A stretch of DNA of 64,000 nucleotides from an uncultured Collinsella sp. Lineage in GTDB: Bacteria > Actinomycetota > Coriobacteriia > Coriobacteriales > Coriobacteriaceae. The notes beneath the pieces are model-generated. The model was not told the origin of the DNA. It saw only the letters and a list, made by a program, of their open reading frames with translations, and made no database searches. Positions 10,193-18,648 of the stretch are shown here, piece by piece (position 1 is the stretch's first letter; every line of letters begins with the position of its first letter). The stretch covers positions 104,242 through 168,241 of the forward strand of contig CABVDH010000004.1 in the NCBI GenBank assembly GCA_902497065.1, written 5' to 3'. Position numbers and translations under genes: made by a program.

Positions 10193-10768
10193 CTACAGCG
10201 GCGCGGCTGCCGGGGTCAGCTGCTTGATGTATGCCCACATGCGCTGCTTGGCGGCTTTGTCAGTGAGCGCCGCCTCAAAACCGTCGAGCGCGAGCACGCG
10301 GCGACCCTGCACATGGGCGACCAAGCCGGGCTTGAGCATGGCGGTGTCGAAGTCATCGATCGCCACGAGCATATCGGCGTAGGTCTCGCGCATGGCGTCA
10401 GCCGCGTTGTTGTCGAGCAGTAGCACCGCCTCGGGGTCCAAAGCCTCAAGCGCCTCACGGAACAGCTCGCACGGCAGAGTCTCGCCCACCGCGACCGCTC
10501 CGTCACCCACGCCGGCGACGCTTGCCAGCACGCAAAAATCCTCGGGCGCGTAGCCGATGGCCCCAAGCGCTTTGCGCAACGCCGCGCCATCCGGGCCGGC
10601 GGCAAGCTCGCCACCCGAACGCTCGGCCTCGTCCAAATCGCCTTTGACCAGCACGATCGGCGAGCACGCGTTGCCCGCAATACGCACGCCACGGACCGCA
10701 AGCGATGTGAGCTCCTGCTCGGCCGCCTGGGCGATGGCTTCTTTTTTCTGGCTTTGTGACGTGGACAT
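10193..10768 (-). CDS. Unknown protein, possibly related to uracil-DNA glycosylase fold
   Basis: 191 residues from the ATG at 10768, preceded by GGAGAG. An in-frame start at 10798 is possible. I do not recognise the family with confidence. The order LRKALGAIGYAPEDFCVLAS, then REALEALDPEAVLLLDNNAA, then RRVLALDGFEAAL followed by a charged helix resembles a family-4 uracil-DNA glycosylase, but the proline and glycine motifs of the active site are not visible. The protein is alanine-rich and predicted cytosolic. It stands alone between a two-component pair and trxA. Confidence 0.7.
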   Translation of the reverse strand: MSTSQSQKKEAIAQAAEQELTSLAVRGVRIAGNACSPIVLVKGDLDEAERSGGELAAGPDGAALRKALGAIGYAPEDFCVLASVAGVGDGAVAVGETLPCELFREALEALDPEAVLLLDNNAADAMRETYADMLVAIDDFDTAMLKPGLVAHVQGRRVLALDGFEAALTDKAAKQRMWAYIKQLTPAAAPL

Positions 10769-10904
10769 GCGCTCTCCAATCGTTTGCGTGCCCACCATTA
10801 TATAAAAGAGCTGCCCGCGAGTGGTTGCTTTGCGGGCGGCTGGGTATAAGCACGGTCGTACTGAGTTTTACGCGGCCGAGCCGCGTCGCATTATGGAGGT
10901 CACC

Positions 10905-11225
10905 ATGGCTGACATTAATCAGATTACCCCCGAGAACTTCGATTCCATCGTTAACGACAGCCTGCCCGTGCTGGTCGATTTTTGGGCACCGTGGTGCGGG
11001 CCCTGTCGATCCCTCTCGCCCATCGTTGACGAGGTTGCCGATGAGCTGGCGGGCAAGCTCGCCGTTGCCAAGTGCAACGTCGACGACAACCAGGACCTGG
11101 CCATGAAGTATGGCGTCATGAGCATCCCCACGCTGATTGTGTTTAAGAACGGCGAGGAGATTGACCGCTCGGTTGGCGCTCTGCCCAAGGCGAGGCTGCA
11201 GGCGCTGCTGGAAAAGCATCTGTAA
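10905..11225 (+). CDS. trxA: Thioredoxin
   Basis: 106 residues. The active site is WCGPC (Cys31, Cys34) in VDFWAPWCGPCR, with the cis-proline loop SIPTLIVFKNG and the final GALPKARLQ helix. It is a cytosolic disulfide reductase. The start at 10905 follows TGGAGGTCACC; upstream in-frame starts would add non-thioredoxin residues. A hairpin terminator lies at 11337-11373. Confidence 0.97.
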   Translation: MADINQITPENFDSIVNDSLPVLVDFWAPWCGPCRSLSPIVDEVADELAGKLAVAKCNVDDNQDLAMKYGVMSIPTLIVFKNGEEIDRSVGALPKARLQALLEKHL

Positions 11226-11336
11226 TACGCTTGTTACTTACCCGCCGTCTATGAGCGCTTTTGCACCGCTCGCCGGACTTCTGGATGCACCGAGTGCAAC
11301 CACGGATAGTATGGTAGTCACAAACAGCCCCCAGTG

Positions 11337-11373
11337 AACGGGTGCGGGTCGCACAGACTCGTACCCGTTTTCT
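11337..11373 (+). terminator. Terminator after trxA
   Basis: Stem AACGGGTGCGGGTC / GACTCGTACCCGTT with a T-rich tail (TTTTCTT). It lies inside the 220-base gap between trxA and the small gene at 11447. Confidence 0.75.
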
Positions 11374-11446
11374 TATGCAGCTGTGCGCAGAGCGGGCGTA
11401 GTAAAATCTGAACCACTGAACTGCCCCATACAAAAGGAGATTTCCC

Positions 11447-11695
11447 ATGCATGATGTTGGAATGAACATGAGCCAGCTTGCCATGAGCGTCAAACAGGTC
11501 GACGACACCATCGAGCTCGCTCATGAGTGGAGCCATCAGTTGCTGCATGCGACCGAGAATTTTGACATGGAGCGCATCGGCGCCAAGCTCGAGGCCGCCA
11601 TGGCCGCGCTGCACGAGGCGCATGACGCGCTCGAGGGCTACGAGGAAGCCATCGAGGCCGACCACAACTCCGTCGGCTCCGTGAAGCTGGTGTAA
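11447..11695 (+). CDS. Small helical protein of unknown function upstream of nikR
   Basis: 82 residues with a strong AAAGGAGATTT ribosome site. The sequence is nearly all amphipathic helix (MSVKQVDDTIELAHEWSHQL and ALHEAHDALEGYEEAIEADH) and fairly rich in histidine. It has no signal peptide or membrane segment. The stop is one base before the GTG of nikR, so the two are made together. A link to nickel handling is suggested only by this position and the histidines. Confidence 0.8.
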   Translation: MHDVGMNMSQLAMSVKQVDDTIELAHEWSHQLLHATENFDMERIGAKLEAAMAALHEAHDALEGYEEAIEADHNSVGSVKLV

Positions 11696-11696
11696 G

Positions 11697-12209
11697 GTGG
11701 CCGAACACGAGCACGGCTGCGGGTACGAGCACGAGCATCCGCACGGGGCGGACGGTGACGCGGGCTGCCACTGTAGTGGTTCCGGCTCCGAGCTGGTCCG
11801 TTTTTCGGTTACCGCACCCGACGACCTGCTGCGCCGTTTTGACGAGCAGATCGCACGCCGCGGCGACGTGGCCAACCGATCCGAGGCCGTGCGCGACCTG
11901 ATTCGCGCCTCGATCGCCAAGGAGCAGATGCGCACGCCCGATGAGCACGTTATCGGGTCGCTCACCATGATCTACGACCATCACACCGGCGATCTGACGC
12001 GCCGTCTGGACGAGGTGCAGCACGACTACACCGACGAGATCGTATCGACGATGCACGTGCATTTGGATCACCACAACTGCTTGGAAATCCTGGCACTCAA
12101 GGGTCGCGGCGAGCGCGTCTACGAACTAGCCGACCGCCTGCTGGGCCTGCGCGGCGTTAAGCACGGCGAGCTCACGTGCGCCGCCACCAAGCAGAGCCTG
12201 GGGCTGTAG
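11697..12209 (+). CDS. nikR: NikR-type nickel-responsive regulator
   Basis: 170 residues, GTG start. Residues 1-30 are a Cys/His-rich extension (HEHGCGYEHEHPHGAD) not found in classical NikR. Then come a ribbon-helix-helix (LVRFSVTAPDDLLRRFDEQI, RSEAVRDLIR) and an ACT-like metal domain with HDYTDEIVSTMHVHLDHHNC, where the family's Ni2+-binding histidines and cysteine lie. NikR represses nickel uptake when Ni2+ is plentiful. It sits directly upstream of hydrogenase-maturation genes, which fits nickel supply for [NiFe]-hydrogenase. Confidence 0.92.
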   Translation: MAEHEHGCGYEHEHPHGADGDAGCHCSGSGSELVRFSVTAPDDLLRRFDEQIARRGDVANRSEAVRDLIRASIAKEQMRTPDEHVIGSLTMIYDHHTGDLTRRLDEVQHDYTDEIVSTMHVHLDHHNCLEILALKGRGERVYELADRLLGLRGVKHGELTCAATKQSLGL

Positions 12210-12238
12210 CGGGATTTCCCGCAGCGCACCTGCCAAAT

Positions 12239-12300
12239 AGGGACAGGTTTGTTTTGGCAGGTTTAGAAGTTTTACCTACCAAAATAAACCTGTCCCTTTT
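12239..12300 (+). terminator. Terminator-like repeat after nikR
   Basis: Arms AGGGACAGGTTTGTTTTGG and CCAAAATAAACCTGTCCCT followed by TTTTT. It resembles a terminator, and half of the same sequence recurs at 20254-20276, so it is also an interspersed repeat. hypF begins 27 bases after it, so hypF may need its own promoter or read-through. Confidence 0.75.
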
Positions 12301-12326
12301 TGGTCGGTTTTGATGGGGGGTGTCGC

Positions 12327-14798
12327 ATGCGGCATGTGCATATTCATGTGACGGGCATTGTGCAGGGCGTTGGCATGCGACCGTTTGTGTATCGCGAGGC
12401 CATGGCACATGGCATTTGCGGATGGGTGCTCAATGCGGGCGACGGCGTGCATATCGAGGCGCACGCTCCGGCCGATGCGCTCGATGCTTTTGCTGCCGCG
12501 CTTTCTGAGCATGCGCCTGCGGCAGCCCGCGTAGAGCATGTCGAGGTTGTGGACTTGGCAGCCAACGGTTGGGATGCCGCCAACGAACAGGGCTTTCGCA
12601 TCGTAGCATCGCAGGACCAGACCGCGCACACGACGCTCGTCTCGCCCGACATCGCTACCTGCGACGATTGCCTGCGCGAATTGTTCGATCCCGCCGACCG
12701 ACGCTATCACTACCCCTTTATCAACTGCACTAACTGCGGGCCACGCTTTACCATCATCCGATCGCTGCCTTATGACCGAGCGGCCACATCGATGGACCGT
12801 TTCCCCATGTGTCCCAAGTGTGCCGCGGAGTATGCCGACCCACTCGACCGGCGTTTTCACGCGCAACCCGATGCCTGCTTTGATTGCGGGCCGCATATTA
12901 CGTGGCGCGAGGCTGTAAACGGCGATGCGTGCGGGAATTCGTCCGCGACACCGGCCGTCGGCACCACACGCGAGGCCAGCGACGCTATCATCGAGCGCTG
13001 CGTTGAGCTGCTGGCCAGCGGTGGCATCGTCGCCATCAAGGGCCTGGGCGGATTCCATCTAGCCTGTGACGCTGCCAACGAGCAAGCGGTGGCCGAGTTG
13101 CGCCGTCGCAAACGCCGCAGCAACAAACCACTTGCCGTCATGGTGCGCAGTCTTGCTGATACCGAGCGCCTGTGTCATATCGACGATGCTGAACGCGATC
13201 TGCTCGCTGGCAGTATCCGCCCCATCGTGCTGCTGCGCCGGCGCACTGTTGGCGAGGGCAACGGCGGCTCCCCCGACATCCTCGCCCTCGCGCCATCTGT
13301 CGCACACGACTTGCCCGAGCTCGGCGTCATGCTCCCCTATACGCCGCTTCAGCATCTGTTGCTCGCCGCGGCAGAAGCCCGCGGTATGCACGCGCTCGTC
13401 ATGACCAGCGGAAACCTGAGCGAAGAACCCATCGAGACCGACGACGACCTTGCCTGGGAACACCTCGTTGCTGCCGGCATCGCCGACGCGTTGCTCGGTA
13501 ACGACCGCGCGATCCTCTCGCGCTATGACGATTCCGTGGTGCGCGTGGTTGACGGCACCGTTATGCCCGTGCGCCGCGCTCGCGGATATGCACCCCAGCC
13601 GCTGCCGTTGCCGGCGCTCGACCGCGCTCCGTCCTGCGTGCTTGCCTGCGGGCCACAACAAAAGGCCACGATTGCGCTCACGCGTGAAGGGACGAACGGC
13701 GAGGCAACCTGTTTTGTGTCGCAGCATATCGGCGATGTTGAAAACGGCGGGACCTTCGATGCCTGGAACGCCGCGCGCACGCGCTTGGAAGATCTCTTTG
13801 ATTTGGCGCCCGCCGCCTTGGCCTGCGATGTACACCCCAGCTATCTATCGGGCCAGTGGGCGCGCGAGCAGGCGCGGAAATGCAATCTGCCGCTCGTCGA
13901 GGTGCAGCACCATCATGCGCATATCGCGAGCGTAATGGCCGAGGCCATCGCCGCGGGCCAGCTTACAACCGACGCGCGCGTCCTTGGCATCGCCTTTGAC
14001 GGCACCGGCGCCGGCACCGATGGGACCATTTGGGGCGGCGAGTTTCTTGTTGCCAGCCTTGGCGGCTTTGAACGCGCCGCGCATTTGCGCACCTGGGCGC
14101 TCCCCGGCGGGGCGGCCTCCGTGCGCGACGCCCGCCGCAACGCCTTTGCCCTGCTCAGTGAGCTCGGTCTGCTCGAGCACCCAGGTGCCGCTCGGCTTTT
14201 GGACAGCCTCGACGAGCAAACGCGCAGCGTGACAGCCACCATGATCGAGCGCGGCATCAACAGCCCGCGTACCAGCAGCATGGGGCGTCTCTTTGATGCC
14301 GCGGCAGCAATTCTGGGCATCTGCGACAAGGCAACCTACGAGGGCGAACCCGCCATCGAGCTTGAGGCTGCCGCCTGGCGCGCGCTCGACAACGAAATCG
14401 CCCATTTTCCCGACAACAACGCCGGCTATTTCGCATCTGGCCCATCGTGGCTGGACGGCCCCTATGTTCTGGACCAGAAAGCACTCTTTGAGGCACTTTT
14501 GGGAGGAATTGAAGCCGGAGCGCCCGCCGACAGGCTCGCACTCGATTTCCATGTCTCCGTCGCGCGCTCCTCGGCGCGCATCGCCAGCGATATCTGCGTG
14601 CACGAGGGCATCGACACCGTCGCGCTCTCGGGCGGCATCTTCATGAACCGACTTCTGCTTCAGCTCCTCGCCCGCGAGCTCAAAAGCGCAGGCCTTACTG
14701 TCCTTGTCCCCCACACCGTACCCGTCAATGACGGCTGCATCGCCTACGGTCAGGCGGCAGTCGCAAGCGCTCGTCTTGCGCAGGTTGCATCGCAGTAG
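12327..14798 (+). CDS. hypF: Carbamoyltransferase HypF (hydrogenase maturation)
   Basis: 823 residues. HypF uses carbamoyl phosphate and ATP to load a thiocarbamate on HypE, the source of the CN ligands of [NiFe]-hydrogenase. Domains in order: acylphosphatase-like (1-90, VTGIVQGVGMRPFVYREA), two Cys4 zinc motifs (about 108-190, CDDC, CTNC, CPKC, CFDC), a YrdC-like domain (about 210-400, KGLGGFHLACDAAN) and a Kae1-like C-terminal domain (VQHHHAHIASVMAE, GIAFDGTGAGTDGTIWGGEF, SGGIFMN). Start at 12327 with GGGGGG upstream, because the acylphosphatase begins there. Confidence 0.96.
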   Translation: MRHVHIHVTGIVQGVGMRPFVYREAMAHGICGWVLNAGDGVHIEAHAPADALDAFAAALSEHAPAAARVEHVEVVDLAANGWDAANEQGFRIVASQDQTAHTTLVSPDIATCDDCLRELFDPADRRYHYPFINCTNCGPRFTIIRSLPYDRAATSMDRFPMCPKCAAEYADPLDRRFHAQPDACFDCGPHITWREAVNGDACGNSSATPAVGTTREASDAIIERCVELLASGGIVAIKGLGGFHLACDAANEQAVAELRRRKRRSNKPLAVMVRSLADTERLCHIDDAERDLLAGSIRPIVLLRRRTVGEGNGGSPDILALAPSVAHDLPELGVMLPYTPLQHLLLAAAEARGMHALVMTSGNLSEEPIETDDDLAWEHLVAAGIADALLGNDRAILSRYDDSVVRVVDGTVMPVRRARGYAPQPLPLPALDRAPSCVLACGPQQKATIALTREGTNGEATCFVSQHIGDVENGGTFDAWNAARTRLEDLFDLAPAALACDVHPSYLSGQWAREQARKCNLPLVEVQHHHAHIASVMAEAIAAGQLTTDARVLGIAFDGTGAGTDGTIWGGEFLVASLGGFERAAHLRTWALPGGAASVRDARRNAFALLSELGLLEHPGAARLLDSLDEQTRSVTATMIERGINSPRTSSMGRLFDAAAAILGICDKATYEGEPAIELEAAAWRALDNEIAHFPDNNAGYFASGPSWLDGPYVLDQKALFEALLGGIEAGAPADRLALDFHVSVARSSARIASDICVHEGIDTVALSGGIFMNRLLLQLLARELKSAGLTVLVPHTVPVNDGCIAYGQAAVASARLAQVASQ

Positions 14799-14929
14799 GC
14801 TGTTCGGCCAGCCCGCAAGCCGCCGTCTCACAGGTGTAGCGCGTTTGCCCGCAGCGCCCGCGAGCGCTACCATCAACTGATGGATTATTGAGCGCCCGTC
14901 CAGCGCAAAGCGTATAAAAGGGGAACAAT

Positions 14930-15190
14930 ATGTGCCTTGCCGTTCCCGGTAAAGTAGTCAAACGCGACGACGACCTCAAGGCCACCGTCGACATGATGGG
15001 CATCGAGCGCCCCGTGTCGCTGCGACTCGTGCCGACGGCGCAGGTTGGCGACTATATTCTCGTACACGCCGGCTTTGGCATCCAGATTGTCGACGAGCAG
15101 GAAGCACAGGAAACGCTCGAGCTTGTTAATGCCATGTCCGAGCTGGTCGAAGAAGACCAGCTGACCACCAACCCGGCGGAGGCTTACTAG
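14930..15190 (+). CDS. hypC: HypC/HybG-family hydrogenase assembly chaperone
   Basis: 86 residues starting MCLAVPGKV: the cysteine at position 2 and this N-terminus are the HypC signature. HypC carries the Fe(CN)2CO unit between HypD and the hydrogenase large subunit. Ribosome site AAGGGGAAC. The stop overlaps the GTG of hypD by one base, matching the HypC-HypD complex they form. The 131-base gap from hypF holds no clear terminator. Confidence 0.95.
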   Translation: MCLAVPGKVVKRDDDLKATVDMMGIERPVSLRLVPTAQVGDYILVHAGFGIQIVDEQEAQETLELVNAMSELVEEDQLTTNPAEAY

Positions 15191-16302
15191 TGGCGCCCGA
15201 GCAGCCGGCGCGCTCCGGTATCGATTTCTCGGCATTCCGCGATCCCAAGCTGGCTCGCGAGCTCATCGAGCGCATTCATGAGCTTGTCGGCGACCGCACC
15301 ATCAACCTTATGGAAGTCTGCGGCACGCATACCGTGAGCATCGGGCGCTATGGCTTTCGCTCCATTATGCCGGCCGGGCTCAAGCTGCTGAGCGGCCCGG
15401 GCTGCCCCGTCTGCGTCACCGCCAACCGCGACATCGGCCACGCAATCGCGCTCGCCAACATAGACGGCGCCATCATCACCACCTTTGGCGACATGATGCG
15501 CGTGCCCGGATCGTCCACCTCGCTCGCTGCACAAAAGGCGGCAGGGCGTGACATTCGCATTGTGTACTCCCCGCTCGATGCACTCGACATTGCCGAGCAA
15601 AACCCCGATCGCCCGGTTATTTTTATGGGCGTGGGCTTTGAGACCACAACGCCCACCATCGCCGCCGCCATCTTGGAGGCCGAAGCGCGCGGGCTTTTGA
15701 ACTTCTCGGTCTATTGCGCCCACAAGACCACGCCGCCGGCGTTGCGCGCCATCGCTAACGATCCCGAGACCGCCATCGACGGCTTTATCCTGCCGGGACA
15801 CGTCGCCACCATCACGGGCTTGGCGCCCTTTAGCTTTTTGGTCGACGAATTCAATACCCCGGGCGTGGTCACGGGATTTGAACCGGTCGATATCCTGCAG
15901 GGCATCTGCATGCTGGTCCAGATGGTTGTCGAGGACAGGCCGGCGATTGACAACGCCTACCGCCGTGGCGTCAACGCAGACGGCAACCCCGTGGCGCGCC
16001 AGCTGGTCGAGCAGGTGTTTGAGCCATGCGACACCACGTGGCGCGGGCTGGGGCCGATTGCCAACTCGGGCCTTTCCATCCGCCCCGAGTTCTCGCGCTT
16101 TGATGCCCGCGTTCGCTTTGACGTGCCCGTTGAGCCGACGGTTGAGCCGCGCGGATGCCGCTGCGGCGACGTGCTGCGCGGAGCCATTACGCCGAGCAGC
16201 TGCCCGCTCTTTGGCCGCACCTGCACGCCCGAGCACCCCGTCGGCCCGTGCATGGTGAGTTCCGAAGGCAGCTGCGCGGCTTACTACCGCTACCGTAACT
16301 AG
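15190..16302 (+). CDS. hypD: HypD, Fe(CN)2CO assembly scaffold
   Basis: 370 residues, GTG start overlapping the hypC stop. HypD is a [4Fe-4S] protein on which the iron-cyanide-carbonyl unit is built. Conserved motifs are EVCGTHTVSIGRYG, LLSGPGCPVCVT, GVGFETTTPT, GFILPGHVATI and the C-terminal cluster cysteines in RGCRCGDVLRG and SCPLFGRTCTPEHPVGPCMV. Length and motifs are normal. Confidence 0.97.
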   Translation: MAPEQPARSGIDFSAFRDPKLARELIERIHELVGDRTINLMEVCGTHTVSIGRYGFRSIMPAGLKLLSGPGCPVCVTANRDIGHAIALANIDGAIITTFGDMMRVPGSSTSLAAQKAAGRDIRIVYSPLDALDIAEQNPDRPVIFMGVGFETTTPTIAAAILEAEARGLLNFSVYCAHKTTPPALRAIANDPETAIDGFILPGHVATITGLAPFSFLVDEFNTPGVVTGFEPVDILQGICMLVQMVVEDRPAIDNAYRRGVNADGNPVARQLVEQVFEPCDTTWRGLGPIANSGLSIRPEFSRFDARVRFDVPVEPTVEPRGCRCGDVLRGAITPSSCPLFGRTCTPEHPVGPCMVSSEGSCAAYYRYRN

Positions 16303-16350
16303 TCCGGACGCACCCGCACACTGGCACCACCCACGATTGGAGTTTTCGAT

Positions 16351-17385
16351 ATGTCCCATAGCGTTACCGATAGCACCGTCCTACTGGGCCACGGCTCCGG
16401 CGGCCAGATGATGAAACGCATCATCGATGAGGTCTTTTTGGATGCCTTTGGGTCGCCCGAGCTGCTCGAAGGCAACGACGCCGGCGTCGCCACGCTGCCC
16501 GCGAGCGGGCGCATCGCCATGTCGACCGACAGCTTTGTAGTCTCGCCGCAGTTCTTCCCCGGTGGCAACATCGGCCGCCTCGCCGTGTGCGGAACCGTCA
16601 ACGACGTCGCGACCTCGGGCGCCAACGTGCGCTACCTATCGTGCGGCTTCATCCTCGAAGAGGGCTATCCCATGGATAAGCTCCACCAGATTGTGCAGAC
16701 GATGGCCGAAACGGCGCACGAAGCGGGCGTGTCCATAATCACGGGCGACACTAAGGTGGTCGAGCGCGGCGGGGCCGACGGCGTCTATATCAATACCGCC
16801 GGTGTGGGCGAGGTACCCGCGGGCGTGGCGCTCAGTGGCGCAAACTGCCGGCCCGGCGACGTCATCCTGGTCTCGGGTACACTGGGCGACCACGGCATCG
16901 CCATCATGAGTCAGCGCGAGGGTCTAGCGTTTTCGAGCACCATCGAAAGCGACGCCGCGCCGCTCAACCACCTGATTGCCGATGTGCTTTCCGCAGCACC
17001 CGACACACGCTGCTTCCGCGACCCCACGCGCGGTGGCCTGGCCTCGACGCTCAACGAGTTTGCGCAGGCCAGCGGCGTTGCCATGGAGATCGACGAGGAC
17101 GATGTGCCCGTGCGTCCCGACGTGCAGGCAGCCTGCGAGATGCTCGGCTACGATGTGCTGCAGGTGGCAAACGAGGGCAAGATGGTTGCCGTCGTGCCGG
17201 CCGAGCAAGCCGATGCCGCGCTGAGCGCCATGCGCGCCGCCCGCTACGGCGAGAATGCCGCCATCATCGGTCGCGTGCTGCCACTTGCCGAGGGCGCCCA
17301 TCCCGCCGTGCGCGTGCGCACCGGCTGGGGCTCGACCCGCATCCTCGACATGCTCGTGGGAGAGCAGCTGCCGAGGATTTGCTAA
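16351..17385 (+). CDS. hypE: HypE, carbamoyl dehydratase
   Basis: 344 residues. HypE dehydrates the carbamoyl group on its C-terminal cysteine to thiocyanate. The N-terminus LLGHGSGGQMMKRII binds nucleotide, IAMSTDSFVVSP and VNDVATSGA are PurM-like, and the protein ends PRIC with the required terminal cysteine. Last of hypF-C-D-E here; no hypA or hypB follows. Confidence 0.97.
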   Translation: MSHSVTDSTVLLGHGSGGQMMKRIIDEVFLDAFGSPELLEGNDAGVATLPASGRIAMSTDSFVVSPQFFPGGNIGRLAVCGTVNDVATSGANVRYLSCGFILEEGYPMDKLHQIVQTMAETAHEAGVSIITGDTKVVERGGADGVYINTAGVGEVPAGVALSGANCRPGDVILVSGTLGDHGIAIMSQREGLAFSSTIESDAAPLNHLIADVLSAAPDTRCFRDPTRGGLASTLNEFAQASGVAMEIDEDDVPVRPDVQAACEMLGYDVLQVANEGKMVAVVPAEQADAALSAMRAARYGENAAIIGRVLPLAEGAHPAVRVRTGWGSTRILDMLVGEQLPRIC

Positions 17386-17489
17386 CGACAAAGGCTCAGG
17401 GCTATTAAAGATATTCAGATTCCAAACATGCCCGGCACGCATGCCCAGTATTATGAGGTGCGTTTTGGAACCCAATGACGGGAGCTTTC

Positions 17490-18158
17490 ATGGCAGCAGC
17501 TTTTTCCCATGTGATTTTTGATCTGGACGGCACCATCCTCAACACGCTCGAAGACCTGGCGGCCGCCGGCAACCATACCTGCGAGATGCACGGCTGGCCC
17601 ACGTTTGCCGTTGACGAGTACCGCTACAAGGTGGGAAACGGCATGCTCAAGCTGGTTGAGCGCTTTATGCCTGCCGAGTATGCGGGCGACGGCCGTATGT
17701 TTGAGCAGACGCTTGCCGAGTTTAGGGCTTACTACGGCGAGCACAAGGAGGACCACACCGCCCCCTATGCCGGCACAATCGAGATGCTCGACCGCCTGCG
17801 TGCCGCGGGCGTGCAGCTTGCCGTGCTCACCAACAAGGACCACATCTCGGCGGCTCCGCTTATCGAGAAGTATTTTGGTTCCGAGCGCTTTGCGCTGGTG
17901 CAGGGCCGCGTCGATGCATTTCCCCCCAAGCCCGAGGCGCCCGTTACACTGCATGTGATGGAAGAGCTGGGCGCCGACCCGGCGACCACGCTCTACGTAG
18001 GCGATTCCAATGTCGATATCCTGACCGGTCACAACGCCGGCCTTAAGAGTGCGGGCGTCAGCTGGGGCTTCCGCGGCCGCGCAGAGCTGGAGTCCGCCGG
18101 CGCCGACTACGTGGTGGACACCCAGGGCGAGCTCGCAGCGCTAATCCTGGGCGAGTAA
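17490..18158 (+). CDS. HAD-family phosphatase, phosphoglycolate-phosphatase-like
   Basis: 222 residues from the ATG at 17490, which has GGGAG 5 bases upstream; another ATG at 17475 is possible. Motif I is FDLDGTILNT, motif II LAVLTNKDH, motif III FPPKPEAP and motif IV YVGDSNVDI, typical of the Gph/pyrophosphatase branch of HAD subfamily IA, with an alpha-helical cap at about residues 20-90. Exact substrate is unknown. It is separated from hypE by about 100 bases with no clear link in function. Confidence 0.9.
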   Translation: MAAAFSHVIFDLDGTILNTLEDLAAAGNHTCEMHGWPTFAVDEYRYKVGNGMLKLVERFMPAEYAGDGRMFEQTLAEFRAYYGEHKEDHTAPYAGTIEMLDRLRAAGVQLAVLTNKDHISAAPLIEKYFGSERFALVQGRVDAFPPKPEAPVTLHVMEELGADPATTLYVGDSNVDILTGHNAGLKSAGVSWGFRGRAELESAGADYVVDTQGELAALILGE

Positions 18159-18200
18159 CGAGCGACACTGCTTAACGCAGCTGCGACAATTCTTCCGCGC

Positions 18201-18370
18201 GGAAAGCGCATCCCGTTTTGGAGCTCCGGAATGGGATGCGCTTTCCGTTTGAGGCGCATCAGGGAAACCGCATCCCGTTTCAGAGCAATATTCCGGGTCG
18301 CACTTTCCGCAACCCACCCCATCCGGAAAATGCGACCCACTATTCGGCCAAAAACCGGGTCGCGGTTTCC
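18201..18370. repeat. Array of three 46-nt imperfect palindromes (copy B)
   Basis: Units at 18201-18246, 18263-18308 and 18325-18370, each 46 bases, with two 16-base spacers. The first is nearly perfect (GGAAAGCGCATCCC against GGGATGCGCTTTCC); the others mix GCATCCC and GCGACCC boxes. Geometry is the same as in copy A at 3299-3467. It opens the gene-free stretch 18159-18648. Confidence 0.85.
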
Positions 18371-18397
18371 CAAGCACTCGATGCAACGCTAGCACAA

Positions 18398-18456
18398 GGA
18401 ATGTCCCCAACTGCCGGCAGAAAAGGAACGTCCCCAAGTGCCGCCCCAATGACCAC
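18398..18456. repeat. Fragments of the GGGGAC interspersed repeat
   Basis: AATGTCCCCAACTGCC, GGAACGTCCCCAAGTGCC and CCCCAATGAC are pieces of the repeat family seen complete at 27866-27938 and 60266-60433. They form no clear hairpin here. Confidence 0.6.
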
Positions 18457-18465
18457 CATGGCAAC

Positions 18466-18630
18466 GCCGCAGGTAGAGAACGGACAGCGAAAACGCCCCT
18501 AAGCGAGCAAGGTGACGTGAAATGAAAGGGCGCTGACCTTCTGGTCGCGCCCTTGAAATTGAACGTCAGATTGCCGCTTAGGGGCGTTTGCAGCGTCGAG
18601 CAGTTACGGCGTTTGGTAAAACGCCGTAAC
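18466..18630 (-). ncRNA. Structured element with variable outer stem, copy 1
   Basis: A long hairpin followed by a second one. Main hairpin: variable stem 18491-18505 / 18575-18589 (15 perfect pairs, AAACGCCCCTAAGCG), CAA/TTG, TGACGT (18513-18518) / ACGTCA (18563-18568), an internal loop, AAGGGCGC / GCGCCCTT, a bulged T, GACC / GGTC and loop TTCT. The second hairpin is 18603-18614 / 18619-18630 with loop GGTA. Copy 2 at 21921-22087 is nearly identical except for the variable stem, which stays paired. Read on the minus strand it begins 18 bases after the lipoprotein stop. Transcription is inferred. Confidence 0.75.
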
Positions 18631-18648
18631 GAACTACCGCGTAACCCC

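Noticed and set aside
18107..18502. Open frames on both strands across 18107-18502
   Set aside because: They overlap the copy B palindrome array; high G+C and repeats keep frames open by chance.
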